Source: Leifsonia sp. PS1209
Lineage (GTDB): Bacteria > Actinomycetota > Actinomycetes > Actinomycetales > Microbacteriaceae
Direction of reading: 5' to 3'
Assembly: GCF_012317045.1 (NCBI RefSeq)
Contig: NZ_CP051154.1
Span: 2,914,001-2,978,000 of the forward strand
Length of the DNA stretch: 64,000 nucleotides
Shown here: piece after piece, positions 1 to 8,745 of the stretch
How the letters are laid out: every line of letters starts with the position of its first letter
How positions within the stretch are numbered: the stretch's first letter is position 1
Translations under genes and position numbers: made by a program
The notes under the pieces: generated by a model
Seen by the model: only the letters and a program-made list of their open reading frames with translations
What the model was told of the DNA's origin: nothing
The model's database searches: none

Positions 1-710
1 GCGAGCACGCCCTCACCGACGCCGTCGAGCACGGCGGCCTGGTCCTGCACGAGGACGGCCAGCTCCTCCGGCTGCAATCCGATGGTCAGCCTGGTCAGCC
101 TCCTGCGGATGAGCACGGAGGCGACGACGCCGATCGCGAGCGCGACAACCGCCGTCACCGCGATCCCGCCGAGGAGCCCAGGCAGCTCGGTGAACACGCT
201 CGCCCGCGCGAACCCGACGCTGACCTCGCCCACCGGGGCACCGCTGCCCCCGCCGCCCGGCGCGTACACCGGCACCTTCGCCCGCGCCGACTCGCCCAGC
301 GTCCCGGTCTCCCAGGAGACCGTCTCCCGCCCGGCGACCGCGTCCTCGAAGCTCGTGCTCACCCGCTCGCCCAGCCTGCTCTCATTCGGATGCGCGAGCC
401 GGATGCCGTGGTCGTCGGTGATCACGACGAACAGCGCTCCGGTGCGCGTCCGCACAGCCTCGGCGAGCGGCTGCAACGGACCGGCCGCCACCGCAGCGTG
501 CGTCGGCGTTCCCGGGTCCTCGCTGAACTCGGCCACCGACGCGCGCACCTCCACGTCTTCCGCGACGGTCCGCGCGATGGCGAGCGCCGACGACTCGGCC
601 TCCCGCTGCAGCTGCTGCACGCCGAGCACGGTGAACACCCCGGCGCTCACCGCGACGACGGCGGACACCGTGGCCAGCTGGAGGAGCAGCACATGGCTGG
701 CGAACCGCAT
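1..710 (-). CDS. CitA/DcuS-type sensor histidine kinase, N-terminal part (runs off window)
   Basis: This is the N-terminal 236 residues of a membrane sensor kinase; the rest lies left of the window. The ATG at 710 follows AAGGAG at 7-8 nt. A first membrane helix lies near residues 5-28. An extracytoplasmic region of about 130 residues contains the hydrophobic run FVVITDDHGIRLAHP typical of CitA/DcuS PAS sensor domains. A second helix follows (AVTAVVALAIGVVASVLI), then the cytoplasmic start RRRLTRLTIGLQPEEL, a signature stretch of the CitA/DcuS/DpiB family. It is divergent from a citrate-type transporter, so it probably senses citrate or a C4-dicarboxylate and controls that gene through a partner regulator outside the window. 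The kinase domain itself cannot be seen. Confidence 0.85.
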   Translation of the reverse strand, partial: MRFASHVLLLQLATVSAVVAVSAGVFTVLGVQQLQREAESSALAIARTVAEDVEVRASVAEFSEDPGTPTHAAVAAGPLQPLAEAVRTRTGALFVVITDDHGIRLAHPNESRLGERVSTSFEDAVAGRETVSWETGTLGESARAKVPVYAPGGGGSGAPVGEVSVGFARASVFTELPGLLGGIAVTAVVALAIGVVASVLIRRRLTRLTIGLQPEELAVLVQDQAAVLDGVGEGVL

Positions 711-763
711 CCCGAGACTCCTTCGTGTCCCACCCAGGGTAGGCGTCGGTACCGCCCGCCGCC

Positions 764-801
764 GAATGAGCAGAATGCGCAGAACCCGGAGAATGCGCAG
801 A
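764..801. repeat. 9-bp tandem repeats in the kinase/transporter divergent promoter
   Basis: Four 9-bp units run in tandem from 764: GAATGAGCA, GAATGCGCA, GAACCCGGA, GAATGCGCA, followed by GA. The repeats lie between the divergent sensor kinase and citrate transporter genes, 87 to 124 bp upstream of the transporter start. The position suggests an operator for the cognate response regulator, but no binding consensus is known to me. Confidence 0.5.
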
Positions 802-887
802 TCGTTCCGGAACGCGCGATACCCGGCCGGGCGCCGTATCCCCTCGTAGCGTGTCACCGTCCCATCCGCTACGACAAAGGAGTCGGC

Positions 888-2354
888 GTGCTCGTCATCC
901 TCGGATTCGCCATGATCCTCACCTTTATGGCGCTCATCATGACCAAACGGCTGACGCCGATGGTCGCCCTCATCCTCGTTCCGACCATCTTCGGGCTGTT
1001 CGCCGGGGCGGGCCTCGGGCTCGGCGACATGATCCTCAAGGCCATCGGCGACCTCGCGCCGACCGCCGCGCTGCTGATGTTCGCGATCATGTTCTTCGGC
1101 ATCATGATCGACGTCGGGCTGTTCGATCCGCTCATCCGGTTCATCGTCCGGTTCCTCGGAAACGACCCGGCCAAGGTGGTCATCGGCACGGCCGTCCTCG
1201 CCGGAGCCGTGTCCCTCGACGGCGACGGGTCGACCACGTTCATCATCACCACGTCTGCGATGCTGCCGATCTACCTCAGGCTCGGGATGAGCCCTGTCGT
1301 GCTCACCTGTGTCGCCGGCCTGGTCAACGGCACCCTGAACATCGTCCCGTGGGGCGGCCCGACCGCCCGGGCGGCGTCGGCGCTGGGCGTCTCCCCGACG
1401 GACATCTTCGTGCCCATGCTCCCTTCGCTCGGCGTCGGCCTGGTCGTGGCGTTCACGCTGATCTGGATGCTCGGCCTCGGCGAGCGCCGCCGGCTCGGCA
1501 CGCTGGCCCTCGCGACTCCGATGCTGCAGGAGACGGAGACGGTCGGCGCGGGCAGCGCATCCACCGGCCGGTTCTCGCTGTTCCAGGGCGGGCGGCTGGT
1601 CCGTGGAACGCAGGCTGCTCCCGGCGCGCGCGGCTCGGTCGACACCACCGGCATCGTCACGGTATCCGGCGCGAAGCCCGACCGCGGGGACACCGCGATG
1701 GCCGACACCATGCTCGACCCGAACCGCGCCACCCTCCGTCCACGCCTCATCTGGGTGAACCTCGCCCTCACGCTCGTCGTGATGGTGCTGCTCGTGCTCG
1801 ACGTGCTGCCGCTGGCGTACATCTTCATGGTCGGCACCGCCCTCGCCCTGGTGATCAACTTCCCGAAGCTGCGCAGCCAGGCGGACGAGATCGTCGCGCA
1901 CGCACCGAGCATCGTCGGCGTCGTGTCGATGGTCCTCGCCGCCGGGGTGCTCGTCGGAGTGCTGAACGGCACGGGCATGGTGACCGCGATGGCCAACTGG
2001 GTGGTGGATGTGGTTCCCGCGTCGATGGGGCCGTTCCTCGCCGTGATCACCGGCCTGCTCTCGATCCCGATGACGTTCTTCATGTCGAACGACGCGTTCT
2101 ACTTCGGCATCCTGCCGATCCTGTCCGAGACGGCGGCGACATACGGCATCAGCCCGGTGGAGATGGCCAGGGCGTCGATCATCGGCCAGCCCGTCCACCT
2201 GCAGAGCCCGCTGGTGCCCGCCATCCTGCTGCTGGTGTCCCTGGCGAACGTCAACCTCGGCGACCACCACAAGAAGGTCCTCTGGCGTGCACTCGTGGTG
2301 TCGCTGGTAATGCTCACGGTCGGCGTCGTGCTCGGCGCCATCCCGTTCGGCTGA
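888..2354 (+). CDS. citM: CitMHS-family citrate transporter
   Basis: Predicted secondary transporter of 488 residues that imports citrate, typically as a divalent metal-citrate complex with protons, across the cytoplasmic membrane. The start is the GTG at 888, preceded by AAAGGAG at good spacing; an open frame further upstream has no such site. At least ten hydrophobic segments are visible. The CitMHS signatures SLDGDGSTTFIITTSA (about residues 105-120) and NIVPWGGPTARAA are present. A hydrophilic loop of about 90 residues separates the two halves. It is divergent from a CitA-type kinase, which suggests substrate induction. Confidence 0.9.
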   Translation: MLVILGFAMILTFMALIMTKRLTPMVALILVPTIFGLFAGAGLGLGDMILKAIGDLAPTAALLMFAIMFFGIMIDVGLFDPLIRFIVRFLGNDPAKVVIGTAVLAGAVSLDGDGSTTFIITTSAMLPIYLRLGMSPVVLTCVAGLVNGTLNIVPWGGPTARAASALGVSPTDIFVPMLPSLGVGLVVAFTLIWMLGLGERRRLGTLALATPMLQETETVGAGSASTGRFSLFQGGRLVRGTQAAPGARGSVDTTGIVTVSGAKPDRGDTAMADTMLDPNRATLRPRLIWVNLALTLVVMVLLVLDVLPLAYIFMVGTALALVINFPKLRSQADEIVAHAPSIVGVVSMVLAAGVLVGVLNGTGMVTAMANWVVDVVPASMGPFLAVITGLLSIPMTFFMSNDAFYFGILPILSETAATYGISPVEMARASIIGQPVHLQSPLVPAILLLVSLANVNLGDHHKKVLWRALVVSLVMLTVGVVLGAIPFG

Positions 2355-2429
2355 CCGGACACGGCGAGCGCGGGCGGCGAGCGCGGGCGGCATGGCCAGG
2401 GGACACAGCGTTCCCATAGGATCGGGGCC

Positions 2430-2819
2430 ATGCTGCTCGTTCCGCTGCTCGCGCTCACGCTGTTCGTCTTCGCCCTGGTGGACATCATCCTGCGTCCGTC
2501 CGACCAGGTGCGGCACCTGCCGAAGCTGGCCTGGGTGTTCATCGTGATCCTGCTTCCGCTGATCGGCAGCATCCTGTGGTTCGCGCTGGGGCGCGAGTAC
2601 GCGCAGAGTGCGCCCCGTCCGCGGCGCACGGTCATCGTGCGCAAGGAGCAGCAGGCGCCGCAGCAGCAGAGCAGCCACCGCACGCGCCCGCTCAGCACGG
2701 AGGAGCAGCTCGCCGCCGTCGAGGAGGAGATCGCGTACCACCAGCGGCAGGAGCGCATCCGGCAGCTGGAGCAAGAGGTCAGGGCGCGCCGCGACACGTC
2801 GGGGGACGCCGCCGTCTGA
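2430..2819 (+). CDS. PLDc_N-domain small membrane protein
   Basis: A 129-residue protein with two membrane helices (about residues 2-20 and 33-52) matching the PLDc_N (phospholipase D N-terminal) family, including the typical PKLAWVFIVILLPLIGSILW run. It has no phospholipase catalytic domain. Residues 60-125 are charged and Gln/Glu/Arg-rich and probably form a coiled coil (EEQLAAVEEEIAYHQRQ). Function is unknown; such proteins are common in actinobacteria. It starts 75 bp after the citrate transporter and is followed by a clear terminator. Confidence 0.85.
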   Translation: MLLVPLLALTLFVFALVDIILRPSDQVRHLPKLAWVFIVILLPLIGSILWFALGREYAQSAPRPRRTVIVRKEQQAPQQQSSHRTRPLSTEEQLAAVEEEIAYHQRQERIRQLEQEVRARRDTSGDAAV

Positions 2820-2824
2820 CGCGG

Positions 2825-2860
2825 AATCCGGGCGGCACTCGCCCGGATTGTTTCAGTTTT
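2825..2860 (+). terminator. Rho-independent terminator after the PLDc_N gene
   Basis: A perfect 10-bp stem (AATCCGGGCG at 2825-2834 with its complement at 2840-2849) and a 5-nt loop are followed by GTTTCAGTTTT. It starts 5 bp after the stop codon at 2819. Confidence 0.8.
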
Positions 2861-2906
2861 CGACAGCCCGTTGGCGCTCGGAGCCGCAGCCGAGGACAGT
2901 TGTCCC

Positions 2907-4097
2907 ATGAGTGGCATTCACGCGCGACCCCTCGCCGACCTGCGCGAACGCAGGACCAGCATCAAGTGGCACCGGTTCCCCGCCGATGTGCTTCCGATGT
3001 CGGTGGCCGAGATGGATTTCGAGATCGCGCCCTCCGTCGCTCAGACCGCGATCGACCACCTGCTGCGCTCCGACACCGGCTACCTCGACTCCCCCGGTCC
3101 GCTGGCCGCGGCCTTCGCCGGGTTCGCCTCCGCCGCGTGGGGCTGGCAGGTCGACGAGTCCCGCGTGCACCTGGCCACGGACGTGACCGTCGGGGTGCTC
3201 GAGACGCTCCGCCTGGCGGTGCCGAGCGTCGGCGGCCGCGTCGTGCTCACCCCTCCCGTCTACGCGCCCTTCTCCGAGATGGTCGGAGAGGCCCGCGCGG
3301 AGGCCGTCGACGTGCCGCTGCGCGAAGACGCGGGATGGTCGCTCGACCTTCCGGCCATCGAGCGCGCGTTCGCCACCGGGGTGGATGCGTTCCTCCTCTG
3401 CAACCCGCACAACCCCACCGGCCGTTCGCACAGCAGGGAGAGCCTGCGCGAGCTCGCGCGCCTCGCCGCCGAGTACGACGTGCTCGTGGTGAGCGACGAG
3501 GTGCACGCTCCGCTCGCACATCCCGGTTCCCCGTTCACGCCGTTCGCCGTCGCGTGTACCGGGGCGGGGGTCCGCTCCGTCACGGTGACCTCCGCCAGCA
3601 AAGGCTGGAACCTCGCAGCCCTCAAGTGCGCCGTCGCCGTCGCGAACGACGCAGACTCCGCCGCGATGCTCACCCGGTTCCCCGAAGAGCTCGCCGCACG
3701 CACCAGCATCATCGGCCTCCACGCCAACATCGCCGCGTACGAGGCGCAGACCTGGCTGCACCAGACCGTCGACCGGATCACGGACAACTACCGGCTCCTG
3801 GTGGGCGAGCTGAGCATCCACCTGCCGGAGGTCCGGGTGGTCGAACCGGACGCCGGCTATCTGGTCTGGCTCGACCTCCGCGCCCTCGGCCTCGGCGACG
3901 ACCCCGCCGCCACCCTCCTCGCCGACGCCCGCGTCGCCCTCAACTCGGGCCCGACCTTCGGCACGGGCGGCCACGGCTTCGCCCGGATGAACATCGCCTG
4001 CGACCCGGCCACCATCTCCGAGGCGGTCCGCCGCATCGCGGCCACGGTCCGCGCCCGGGCAGCCTCCCGCTCCCACGCGCCCGCCATCCCCGCCTGA
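2907..4097 (+). CDS. MalY/PatB-type PLP-dependent C-S lyase or aminotransferase
   Basis: A 396-residue fold-type I PLP enzyme of the MalY/PatB family, whose members are cystathionine beta-lyases or C-S lyases. Seen: family motifs PMSVAEMDFEIAP, NPHNPTGRSHSRESL, VVSDEVHAPL and the PLP-lysine segment TSASKGWNLAALKCA. The C-terminal arginine region RMNIACDP is also present. The ATG at 2907 follows GAGGAC weakly; an upstream in-frame start would overlap the preceding terminator. The next gene, on the other strand and convergent, is a sulfhydrylase, so a role in methionine/cysteine interconversion is likely. The exact substrate cannot be read from the sequence. Confidence 0.87.
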   Translation: MSGIHARPLADLRERRTSIKWHRFPADVLPMSVAEMDFEIAPSVAQTAIDHLLRSDTGYLDSPGPLAAAFAGFASAAWGWQVDESRVHLATDVTVGVLETLRLAVPSVGGRVVLTPPVYAPFSEMVGEARAEAVDVPLREDAGWSLDLPAIERAFATGVDAFLLCNPHNPTGRSHSRESLRELARLAAEYDVLVVSDEVHAPLAHPGSPFTPFAVACTGAGVRSVTVTSASKGWNLAALKCAVAVANDADSAAMLTRFPEELAARTSIIGLHANIAAYEAQTWLHQTVDRITDNYRLLVGELSIHLPEVRVVEPDAGYLVWLDLRALGLGDDPAATLLADARVALNSGPTFGTGGHGFARMNIACDPATISEAVRRIAATVRARAASRSHAPAIPA

Positions 4098-4165
4098 CCG
4101 CGGCTCACGCCACGCGCCCGCGGCCCGTCCGCACCAGCGGAGAAACGACCCCGCCAGCGCCGGAT

Positions 4166-4200
4166 CTCCGTCCGAACGGACCCCCGCGCGGCGTGTCGCC
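4166..4200 (+). repeat. Single copy of a 35-bp repeat related to the right-edge repeats
   Basis: The segment starts CTCCGTCCGAACGGACC and ends GGCGTGTCGCC. It matches the reverse complement of 63951-63985 at 29 of 35 positions. It lies between two convergent genes (stops at 4097 and 4215). Confidence 0.6.
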
Positions 4201-4214
4201 GCACTTCTCCGCCG

Positions 4215-5495
4215 CTACACCCCCGCGGCCACCAGCCCGCGCTCCAGGTCGGCGATCACGTCCCTGGCACTCTCCAGCCCGATCGACAGCCGCACCAGTC
4301 CCGGCGTGATCCCCGCATCCCGTCGTTCCTGCTCGGTCAGCTTGGCGTGGATCGTGCTGCCCAGGTGGATCGCGAGCGTGCGGACGTCGCCGATGTGCGT
4401 CATCGGCGTGACCAGTTCGAGCGCGTCGATGAACCGCCGCGCCGCCTCCCTGCCTCCCGCCAGGTCGATGCTGACGATCGACCCGGGCCCGAGAGGAAGA
4501 TACTTCTGCGCCCGCTCGTGGAACGGGTCGCCCGCCAGCCCCGGATAGTGCACCGCCGCCAACTCGGGACGCCCGGCCAGCCACTCCGCGATCTCCTGCG
4601 CGTTCCGGATGTGCTTGTCCATCCGCAGCGACAGCGTCTCGATCCCGTGGAGCAGCAGGAACGTGCTGGTCGGCGGCACCGTCGGCCCGTACTCGAGCAC
4701 CGTCACCGTGCGCAGGTAGCCGAGATACGCGCCGGCCCCGAAGCGCTCGACATACGACGGGACGCCCGGCCGCGGCGCATCCACCAGGTGCGGGAACCGG
4801 TCGGCGTTGGCCGCCCAGTCGAACGTCCCCCCGTCGATCACGGCCCCGCCGATCACCGCCCCGTGCCCCGCCAGCCACTTGGAGGTGGAGTGGATCACGA
4901 TGTCGGCGCCCCACTCGATCGGGCGACAGAGATATGGCGTCGCCACCGTGCTGTCCACCACGAGCGGGACGCCGGCCCGGTGGGCGATCCCGGCCAGCCG
5001 CTCCAGGTCGACCACCTGATTCAGCGGGTTCGGGATGGTCTCGGTGTACACGGCTTTCGTGCGGTCGGTGATCCGCGACGCCCACTCCGCCTCGTCGGCG
5101 TCGTCGGCGACGTACTCGACGTCCAGCCCCTGGCGCTGCAGTGCGCCGCGGAACATCTCCCGGGTCCCCTCGTACAGCGACGACGTGGCCAGAATGTGGT
5201 CTCCGGCACGAGCGAGCGAGAACAGCGCCGCCGCGATGGCCGCCTGCCCGCTGGCCACGACGATCCCGTCGACCCCGCCCTCCAGGTCGGCCAGACGCCG
5301 CCCCGCCACCTGATTGGTCGGGTTCTCGTTGCGCGAATACGCCCGCATCGTGCTGCGCCCGGCGAACCGCTCCTCGCCGTCGTCGAAGTCGGAGAACACG
5401 TACCCGGCGGTCTGGTAGATCGGGGTCACCCGCGCGCTGGTCTGCGCGTCCATGACGGCACCGGCGTGGATCTGCCTGGTCTCGAAGTCAGCCAT
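4215..5495 (-). CDS. metY: O-acetylhomoserine sulfhydrylase (MetY-type)
   Basis: A 426-residue Cys/Met-metabolism PLP enzyme predicted to make homocysteine from O-acetylhomoserine and sulfide. Seen: RQIHAGAVMDAQTSARVTPIYQT at the N terminus (given here as its first part, typical for MetY), SRNENPTNQVAGRRLADLEGG, the cofactor region VDSTVATPYLCRPIEWGAD and the PLP lysine in HSTSKWLAGHG. Length fits MetY (about 430) rather than MetB (about 385). The bifunctional OAH/OAS annotation is common for the family, so the preferred acceptor is uncertain. The gene is monocistronic. Confidence 0.9.
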   Translation of the reverse strand: MADFETRQIHAGAVMDAQTSARVTPIYQTAGYVFSDFDDGEERFAGRSTMRAYSRNENPTNQVAGRRLADLEGGVDGIVVASGQAAIAAALFSLARAGDHILATSSLYEGTREMFRGALQRQGLDVEYVADDADEAEWASRITDRTKAVYTETIPNPLNQVVDLERLAGIAHRAGVPLVVDSTVATPYLCRPIEWGADIVIHSTSKWLAGHGAVIGGAVIDGGTFDWAANADRFPHLVDAPRPGVPSYVERFGAGAYLGYLRTVTVLEYGPTVPPTSTFLLLHGIETLSLRMDKHIRNAQEIAEWLAGRPELAAVHYPGLAGDPFHERAQKYLPLGPGSIVSIDLAGGREAARRFIDALELVTPMTHIGDVRTLAIHLGSTIHAKLTEQERRDAGITPGLVRLSIGLESARDVIADLERGLVAAGV

Positions 5496-5585
5496 GCAGC
5501 AACTGTACGAATCCCGGCGTGGATGCGCGCACCCTCGCGCAACATTCGGTCGTACGCCGAGGTGCGCTCGCTCAGTGCCGCCCGC

Positions 5586-6437
5586 TCAGTCCGGGTCGCT
5601 CGGGTCCACCGGCGCGTGGTGGTCGAGCGCGGCGACGCCGCGCTTCCAGTACCCGCTCGCCGAGACCTGCTCGGCCGGCAGCCCCAGCTCCCTGCGCAGG
5701 TAGCGCCGCAACGGGATGAGCGCCCCGGCCTCCCCCGCCAGGAACACGTACGTGTCACCGCCGATCGGCCCCAGCTCCCGCAGCGCCGCCCCGACAGTGG
5801 ATGCGCCACCGGCGCCACCAGCGCCGGCGCCACTGCCACTCAGCCACCGCGCATCCACGCGCTCCGCCACCTCCGCGGGCAGATACCCAGACACGCTCTC
5901 GTCCGCCACGAAGAACAGCGCCGTCACGGGGACGGCCGGGTCGACAGCGGCCAGCCACCTGCTCGCCGCGGGCAGTGCCGTCTCGTCGGCGACCAGGATC
6001 AGCCGCCCGACGCCCTCCGGCGCGAGCTGCGATCCGCGCGGGCCGCCGATGGCGACCACGTCTCCGGGCGTCGCACGCGCCGCCCACGCCGACGCCGGCC
6101 CTTCGTCGCCGTGCAGCACGAAGTCGATGTCCAGTTCGGCCGCGTTCCCGTCCGCCGCCGCACGGAATGCGAGCGGCGTGTAGTCGCGCGAGATCGGCGT
6201 CCCGTGCTCCGGCGGCTCGATGCCGTCCGGCGTCACGGTCGGCACCACGAGCATCCCGGACTGCTGGTCGGGGAAGAACACCTTCACGTGGTCGGCCGGC
6301 CCTGCGCTCGTGAACCCATCCAGGTCTTTGCCGCTGAAGGTGACGCGAACGATCGCCGGAACGATCCTGCTCACACGGCGGACGGTGACGTGACGCACGG
6401 CGAATTCGTGCCGCAGGCGCTGACGAGCGAAAGGCAT
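5586..6437 (-). CDS. Siderophore-interacting protein (FAD-dependent ferric-siderophore reductase)
   Basis: A 283-residue ViuB/SIP-family protein, expected to use NAD(P)H and flavin to reduce ferric siderophores in the cytoplasm. The flavin-binding motif SRDYTPL (RxYT type) is at about residues 86-92. A VHGDEGPASAWA-like stretch (LHGDEGPASAWAARA) and the C-terminal SASGYWKRG, a family signature, are present. I chose the ATG at 6437, giving MPFARQRL and a normal family length; the longer open frame upstream lacks homology. No siderophore genes lie next to it. Confidence 0.9.
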   Translation of the reverse strand: MPFARQRLRHEFAVRHVTVRRVSRIVPAIVRVTFSGKDLDGFTSAGPADHVKVFFPDQQSGMLVVPTVTPDGIEPPEHGTPISRDYTPLAFRAAADGNAAELDIDFVLHGDEGPASAWAARATPGDVVAIGGPRGSQLAPEGVGRLILVADETALPAASRWLAAVDPAVPVTALFFVADESVSGYLPAEVAERVDARWLSGSGAGAGGAGGASTVGAALRELGPIGGDTYVFLAGEAGALIPLRRYLRRELGLPAEQVSASGYWKRGVAALDHHAPVDPSDPD

Positions 6438-6591
6438 TTCCGGGAACTCCAGTCGACGGGGGGCGAACTGTTGATGAGGCCAACCTAACGTAGCCGATCC
6501 GGGTCGCACGGCAGGCCACCCCGGGCAGCGGCGAGCACCCCGATTCCGCCGAAAACCCCACAAACCGTCTCCGGCGCGCCAGAATATTGGG

Positions 6592-8466
6592 ATGACCCGA
6601 CTGACCGTCATCGAGCGGTCGCCCGACCCCGACCTGCCGCAGTCCGGCGCCCGCCGGCCCTCCATCGCCGAGCGCATCCGGAACCTGGGGCAGAACAGGA
6701 TCGGCGCGCTCCTGCTGCTCATCGCGACCGTCGCCGCGATCGTGTGGGCGAACATCGCCGCCTCGTCGTACGAGGCGTTCTGGGAGACCCACTTCACCGT
6801 CGGCGTCCAGGATGTGCACCTCGATTTCACGCTGCACGCCCTGGTCAACGACGCCCTGATGGCGATCTTCTTCTTCACGGTCGGGCTGGAGGTGCGCCGC
6901 GAGTTCGCCATCGGCGAGCTGACCAGCTGGTCGCGCGCCGTGATCCCGGTCGTGGCCGCCGTCGCCGGCCTAGTGGTGCCTGCGTTGCTGTTCGTCCTGA
7001 TCAGTTCCGGCTCGGGGCAGGAGCACGCCTGGGGCGTCGTGATCTCCACCGACACCGCCTTCCTGGTCGGCGCGCTCGCGCTGATCGGGCCGCGTGCGCC
7101 GGGGCGGCTCCGGGTGTTCCTGCTGGCCCTGGCGGTCGTCGACGACATCGGAGCGCTCAGTATCATCGCGCTCGTCTACACCGAGAACTTCAACCCTGTG
7201 CCGCTGATCGTCGCGGCCGTCTGCCTCGTCGGGGTCTTCTTCACGCGCTACCTGCGCGGCGGCCGGGGACCGGTGTATGCGACCCTCGCGATCATCGTGT
7301 GGTTCTCGTTCCTCGCCTCCGGCGTGCATCCCACCCTCGCCGGCGTCGCCATCGCGCTGCTGGTGCCGGTCTACCGGCCGAACCGGCGGGACGTCGAGCA
7401 CGCCCTCGACCTCGCGCGCACGTTCCGCCAGTCGCCGAACACCGAGTACGCCCGGGCGGCCGCGAACAGCCTGCGGGAGTCGATCTCGATCAACGAGCGC
7501 CTCCAATCGGCGTATGCGCCCTATGTCGCCTACGTGATCCTCCCCCTCTTCGCCCTCGCGAACGCCGGGGTGCAGCTGAGCCCGGACATCCTGGCCGCCG
7601 CCGTCACATCGCCGGTGAGCTGGGGCATCCTGGTCGGCCTGGTCGCCGGGAAGTTCCTCGGCGTGTTCGGGTCGAGTGCTCTGATGCGCGTCTTCCGGAT
7701 CGGCGATTTCGGCGCAGGGCTGTCGCTGGACCGCGTCGCGGGCGGTGCAGCGCTGTGCGGCATCGGGTTCACCATCTCGCTGTTCATCATCGACCTCGCG
7801 ATCGACGACCCCGCCGTGCAGAATGAGGCGCGCGTCGCCGTGCTGACCGCCTCCGTCGTCGCGTTCCTGCTGGCCGCCCTGATCTTCCGGATCTCGGATG
7901 CGCGCCACCCCGGCAAGGAGAGCGGCCGCTTCCTCGCGCGCCCCGTCGACCCGCGCCGCGACCACATCTACGGCAGGGAGGACGCCCGGTACACGTTGGT
8001 CGAGTACGGCGACTTCCAGTGCGGCTTCTGCCTGAAGGCCACCGGCTCGGTCGAGGAGGTCCGGCGTGAGATCGGCGACGACCTGCGCTACGTCTGGCGC
8101 CACGCCCCGCTCAGCCACTACCACCCCAACGCCCAGGCCGCGGCGGAGGCGTCGGAGGCTGCGGCGCTCCAGGGCCGCTTCTTCGACTTCGAGCGCAGCC
8201 TGTTCGCCGACCAGGAGCACCAGCTGCCCTCCGACATCGTGCGGCGGGCTCAGGAGCTCGGTCTCGACGTCGAACGCTTCGAGGCCGACCTGAACTCCGC
8301 CGAGGTCGCCGCCCGCGTCCGCGACGACATGCTCGACGCCGAGGCGATGGACATCACGGCCGTCCCGACCTTCTTCGTCAACGGCCGCCGCCACGTGGGC
8401 CCGTTCGACGCCCAGTCCCTGATCCGCGCCCTGGAGGCGACAGCACCGGATGCGCGCACCCGGTAG
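6592..8466 (+). CDS. nhaA: NhaA Na+/H+ antiporter fused to a C-terminal DsbA-like thioredoxin domain
   Basis: A 624-residue fusion. Residues 1-435 are an NhaA antiporter with about 12 membrane segments, the ion-binding pair D184-D185 (VVDDIGAL, equivalent to E. coli D163/D164) and ISTDTAFLVG (equivalent to the D133 region). Residues about 450-620 form a DsbA/thioredoxin-fold domain with C477-G-F-C480 and the cis-proline segment ITAVPTFFVNG. E. coli NhaA is about 390 residues, so the extra domain is a true fusion in one uninterrupted frame. The fusion architecture is known in actinobacteria. The domain lacks its own signal peptide; its side of the membrane depends on the NhaA topology. Confidence 0.92.
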   Translation: MTRLTVIERSPDPDLPQSGARRPSIAERIRNLGQNRIGALLLLIATVAAIVWANIAASSYEAFWETHFTVGVQDVHLDFTLHALVNDALMAIFFFTVGLEVRREFAIGELTSWSRAVIPVVAAVAGLVVPALLFVLISSGSGQEHAWGVVISTDTAFLVGALALIGPRAPGRLRVFLLALAVVDDIGALSIIALVYTENFNPVPLIVAAVCLVGVFFTRYLRGGRGPVYATLAIIVWFSFLASGVHPTLAGVAIALLVPVYRPNRRDVEHALDLARTFRQSPNTEYARAAANSLRESISINERLQSAYAPYVAYVILPLFALANAGVQLSPDILAAAVTSPVSWGILVGLVAGKFLGVFGSSALMRVFRIGDFGAGLSLDRVAGGAALCGIGFTISLFIIDLAIDDPAVQNEARVAVLTASVVAFLLAALIFRISDARHPGKESGRFLARPVDPRRDHIYGREDARYTLVEYGDFQCGFCLKATGSVEEVRREIGDDLRYVWRHAPLSHYHPNAQAAAEASEAAALQGRFFDFERSLFADQEHQLPSDIVRRAQELGLDVERFEADLNSAEVAARVRDDMLDAEAMDITAVPTFFVNGRRHVGPFDAQSLIRALEATAPDARTR

Positions 8467-8513
8467 CAGCGAACCCGGCCCGCGGCGACGGGCTCAGGCT
8501 GCGCGCCGTAGTC

Positions 8514-8678
8514 CTACAGTCGACCGCGCCCCTCTTTGCGCCGCTCGTCCTGCGAGCCGAAGTCATCCACGCCGCCTCCGGATTCGTCGAGGACGTCGTC
8601 ACGCAACTCCTGGCGATGCTCCTCCTGCTCCTGGTGCTCCTCGCGCAGTTCGTCGTTCTTGTCGTTGTCGCGGCTCAT
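8514..8678 (-). CDS. Small hydrophilic charged protein
   Basis: A 54-residue protein, very rich in Asp, Glu, Arg and Gln (MSRDNDKNDELREEHQEQEE start), probably disordered or coiled-coil. The ATG at 8678 follows AAAGGG at 6 nt, which favours this start over an upstream in-frame one. No domain is recognised. It is convergent with nhaA and lies just downstream of the alcohol dehydrogenase gene on the same strand, 67 bp apart. Confidence 0.5.
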   Translation of the reverse strand: MSRDNDKNDELREEHQEQEEHRQELRDDVLDESGGGVDDFGSQDERRKEGRGRL

Positions 8679-8745
8679 CGATGACCCTTTCGTTGGCCGC
8701 GAGCATACCCGCACCCGAACGCCGGCGACAGGCCCGCCGCGTTCG

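Noticed and set aside
82..849. Plus-strand open frame at the left edge
   Set aside because: It is antisense to the CitA-type kinase, whose sensor motifs and Shine-Dalgarno are clear.
4347..6488. Long plus-strand open frame opposite metY and the SIP gene
   Set aside because: It lies antisense to two clear enzymes and has shadow composition (Arg, His, Pro).
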